Positions 61,850-64,000 of a DNA stretch of 64,000 nt are shown piece by piece; the first letter of the stretch is position 1; every line of letters begins with the position of its first letter. Both the position numbers and the translations under genes were made by a program. The notes beneath the pieces are model-generated. The model saw nothing but the letters and a program-made list of their open reading frames with translations, was not told the DNA's origin and made no database searches. Location: positions 2,046,001-2,110,000 of the forward strand of contig NZ_CP116383.1 of the NCBI RefSeq assembly GCF_028201475.1. The letters run 5' to 3'. This DNA comes from Vibrio sp. SCSIO 43137. Its GTDB lineage: Bacteria; Pseudomonadota; Gammaproteobacteria; Enterobacterales; Vibrionaceae.

Positions 61850-63466
61850 ATGGAAAATAGCAAATCAAGTAACTTTGACCGTACTACAATACTGATCTCT
61901 CTGATCATTATCAGTGCGCTCTCTGTATTCTTCTTAACCGACACTGAGCGTGCCATTGGCATTGCCGGTGATATCTTCACCATGATCGCTTACAACCTGG
62001 GAACACCAATCCTATGGTTTGGTTTTGCCATGGTAATCGTTTCTGTTTATCTTATGGTCAGCAAGTACGGTAACATCCGTATGGGCGAGGGAAAGCCAGA
62101 GTACACCAATTTTGCATACATCACTATGATGGCACTCGCCGGTGTGGGTTCAGGTACCGTTTACTGGGCATTCCTTGAGTGGTCTTACTACATTAAAACA
62201 CCACCTTTTGCCATTGAAGCAGGCTCTGTAGCCGCTCATGAGTGGGCTGTTACTTACTCTCTGCATCACTGGGGCATTACTGCATGGGCTCTTTATGCTA
62301 TCAGTGCAGTGCCTATCATGTACTCATACTATGTACGTAAGAACCCTTCTCTGAAGATCAGTGAAATCGTACAAAGCATGATTAAAAACCAAGCTGTTGG
62401 TAAAGTGGTAGCCCGTGTTATTGATATCACCTACCCAATTGCTCTGGTATTTGGTTTGATTATCGTACTTGCTCTGGGTGTGCCAATTGTTTCGGCTGCA
62501 TTCGCTCAGCTTACCGGTCTGCAAGATACCCTTGCACTTAAGTTAGGCATGCTAGGTATTGTAGCAACACTGCTTATCGTAAGTTCGTTTGTCGGTATCG
62601 AAAAAGGCATGAAGAATATCTCAAGCTCAGGTACTTACTTCCTGATTGCGCTGGTAATCTACATTCTGATCTTCGGACCTACACTATTTATTCTTGAGAA
62701 TACAAGTACATCACTAAGCCTGTGGGCATCTAACTTCATTCACATGAGTTTGTATACTGATGCCATCACTCAGGACAAGTTCCCGCAGAACTGGACAGCT
62801 TACTTCTGGGCATACTGGATGATCTTTATTCCGCTGATGTGTATCTTCATCACTAAAGTATCTAAAGGTCGTACTCTTCGTGAAGTGATTGCCTGCATGG
62901 TAGGTGGCGGTACTGTTGGTACAACTATCCTTTTCTCCATCGTTGGTTCATTCATGATGAAGACACAGCTTGATAAGAAAGTGAACATTGGTCAGATGGT
63001 ATCCGATGGTCAGGCTAGCCAGTCTATCGTTGAAGCACTGAATACACTGCCGTTCTCATCTGTTCTGCTGATTGTATTTATCGTATCCACTTTCCTTCTG
63101 CTGGTAACCACACTGGATGGCTCTGTATTTACTGTAGCTTGTCAGACTCAGCGCGTACTGGACAAAGACAAGAACCCTGCAACTCTACTGAAAATCTTCT
63201 GGTGTCTGGTAATTATTGCTATCCCAGCCGTATTTATCATTGTTAAAGCGCCTGTAGGCTCTATGCAGTCTGCCATCCTGATTTTTGCTGCTCCGTTGGG
63301 TGTATTGGTTAGCTACATGCTATTCAAGACATTTAAGTACATGAGTGAAGATTACGGTCATATGACAGCGACTGAAATCCAGCAGATGCATAAGCTGGAT
63401 GATGAAGAGGTAGCTTCAGAATCAAAAAAGGAAGAAAGCATTAAAGAAGCACCAGTAAATGCGTAA
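61850..63466 (+). CDS. BCCT-family transporter (betaine/carnitine/choline type)
   Basis: A 538-residue, twelve-helix transporter of the BCCT family, which takes up quaternary-ammonium compounds such as betaine, choline or carnitine. Motifs: GVGSGTVYWAFLEW near residue 97, SLHHWGITAWALYA near 141, and an aromatic-rich stretch WTAYFWAYWMIFIP near 320 where BCCT proteins bind substrate. The acidic/basic C-terminal tail (DDEEVASESKKEESIK) may sense osmotic state but is not family-diagnostic. AAGGAG lies upstream. It is last in the FAD-enolase operon, so its substrate is probably the catabolic substrate. Confidence 0.88.
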   Translation: MENSKSSNFDRTTILISLIIISALSVFFLTDTERAIGIAGDIFTMIAYNLGTPILWFGFAMVIVSVYLMVSKYGNIRMGEGKPEYTNFAYITMMALAGVGSGTVYWAFLEWSYYIKTPPFAIEAGSVAAHEWAVTYSLHHWGITAWALYAISAVPIMYSYYVRKNPSLKISEIVQSMIKNQAVGKVVARVIDITYPIALVFGLIIVLALGVPIVSAAFAQLTGLQDTLALKLGMLGIVATLLIVSSFVGIEKGMKNISSSGTYFLIALVIYILIFGPTLFILENTSTSLSLWASNFIHMSLYTDAITQDKFPQNWTAYFWAYWMIFIPLMCIFITKVSKGRTLREVIACMVGGGTVGTTILFSIVGSFMMKTQLDKKVNIGQMVSDGQASQSIVEALNTLPFSSVLLIVFIVSTFLLLVTTLDGSVFTVACQTQRVLDKDKNPATLLKIFWCLVIIAIPAVFIIVKAPVGSMQSAILIFAAPLGVLVSYMLFKTFKYMSEDYGHMTATEIQQMHKLDDEEVASESKKEESIKEAPVNA

Positions 63467-63490
63467 TTCTTTAACTCGCTAATCAACACA

Positions 63491-63550
63491 GAACCAAAGC
63501 CAGCCACAACAATTGTCCTCCACACAATTTGGCTTTGGTTCTTCTTTGTT
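63491..63550 (+). terminator. Large terminator after the BCCT gene
   Basis: GAACCAAAGCCA and TGGCTTTGGTTC form a 12-bp stem over a 27-base loop, followed by TTCTTTGTT. A sub-hairpin CAATTGT/ACAATTT lies in the loop. Confidence 0.8.
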
Positions 63551-63560
63551 CTACTCACCT

Positions 63561-64000
63561 TTAATCAATCCAATACGCACCGTCTTCAAACTCTTTAAGT
63601 AACTCCGTATACCGTCCATTCAGACGAATCATTCTTAATCCACGGTTAAACTTTTTTAGTAACATTTTGTTCTCTTCCACCTTGTGGGAAAACAGCAGGT
63701 AGAGATGCCGGCGACTGGCAGACTGTTGCAGATAATGCACATCTTCAATCTCTTCTTTTGGCAGGTTTGAAAGGTTCTTTGCCAGATAATATAAACCAAC
63801 CTCTTTGATCACCACCACAGCATCAATTTTGCGAAAAAATAGTCTCTGCATCTGCACATCATCTTCTCCTGAGCGAATGATCTTAATCACCCCACTCTCA
63901 TGCAGAGGTTCAAGGTTGGGATAAGGGGAGTAATCCGTTCCTCCTATCCTTTTTCCGGCCAGATCGCTATCTTTATTCCAACTTACCGGATTAGATTTCA
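63561..64000 (-). CDS. Periplasmic substrate-binding protein, family 3 (5' part outside window)
   Basis: The C-terminal 145 or so residues of an SBP_bac_3 protein. The open frame continues past a GTG at 63890 to the window edge (…SNPVSWNKDSDLAGKRIGG), so the GTG is not the start. It has the same GGTxYxxYPN and VIKEVGLYYL segments as the protein at 53730 and so is a paralogue. It converges on the BCCT gene with a terminator between. Its relation to the BCCT substrate is unknown. Confidence 0.82.
   Translation of the reverse strand, partial: KSNPVSWNKDSDLAGKRIGGTDYSPYPNLEPLHESGVIKIIRSGEDDVQMQRLFFRKIDAVVVIKEVGLYYLAKNLSNLPKEEIEDVHYLQQSASRRHLYLLFSHKVEENKMLLKKFNRGLRMIRLNGRYTELLKEFEDGAYWID

Noticed and set aside
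1..64000. tRNA, rRNA, insertion sequence, integrase, toxin-antitoxin pair or CRISPR array
   Set aside because: None recognised; no transposase or integrase motifs, no regularly spaced repeats, and no cloverleaf arms seen. A covariance-model scan would be needed to exclude small RNAs.

Overview
The window looks like chromosomal DNA of a Vibrio or close Vibrionaceae relative. This rests on gene content and order: lpxK-msbA-comEC, lolCDE, a PilZ gene next to mfd, csiV, ndh, ycfP-thiK-lpoB-ycfL-hinT, an MCP next to a VC1899-like DUF1887 nuclease, the zntA-udp pair, a tyrosine-degradation operon hppD-hmgA-fahA-maiA, and a Vibrio-type intergenic palindrome. The species cannot be fixed from the sequence. 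I see no rRNA, tRNA, insertion sequence, prophage or CRISPR array.

Region 1 (1-20 kb) is mostly conserved envelope and housekeeping DNA: lipid A export and phosphorylation (lpxK, msbA), DNA uptake (comEC), lipoprotein release (lolCDE), transcription-coupled repair (mfd), peptidoglycan synthase cofactors (csiV, lpoB), and NADH dehydrogenase II (ndh) with a good FNR-type site upstream. Region 2 (20-35 kb) holds two chemoreceptors, a CARF/REase-type nuclease, uridine phosphorylase with a two-CRP-site promoter, a zinc ATPase with a ZntR-type promoter, a DASS transporter-kinase-response regulator operon, a MATE pump and a CBS protein.

Region 3 (35-50 kb) is more accessory: a DUF4145-like/Sel1/SEC-C protein, a PBP5-type carboxypeptidase, a GH3 glucosidase, dCMP deaminase, a YbaK protein, the tyrosine operon, an iron-dependent HDO-type candidate, a ViuB-like ferric-siderophore reductase with a Fur-like box, and a short CRP-promoted unit encoding a 24-residue basic peptide followed by its own terminator. 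Region 4 (50-64 kb) consists mainly of divergent regulator/target pairs: MocR/PNPOx-like, cytochrome c'/b561, and TetR/MBL lipoprotein. It ends with a GntR-controlled cluster of DMT exporter, FAD oxidoreductase, atypical enolase-superfamily protein and BCCT transporter, flanked by periplasmic binding protein genes.

The best candidates for undescribed biology are (a) the GntR/FAD/enolase/BCCT cluster at 57.5-63.5 kb, likely for uptake and breakdown of a quaternary-amine-type compound, with unusual active-site residues in the enolase homologue, (b) the CRP-driven small-peptide or dual-function RNA unit at 48.93-49.16 kb, and (c) the CARF-type nuclease gene with no CRISPR locus nearby.
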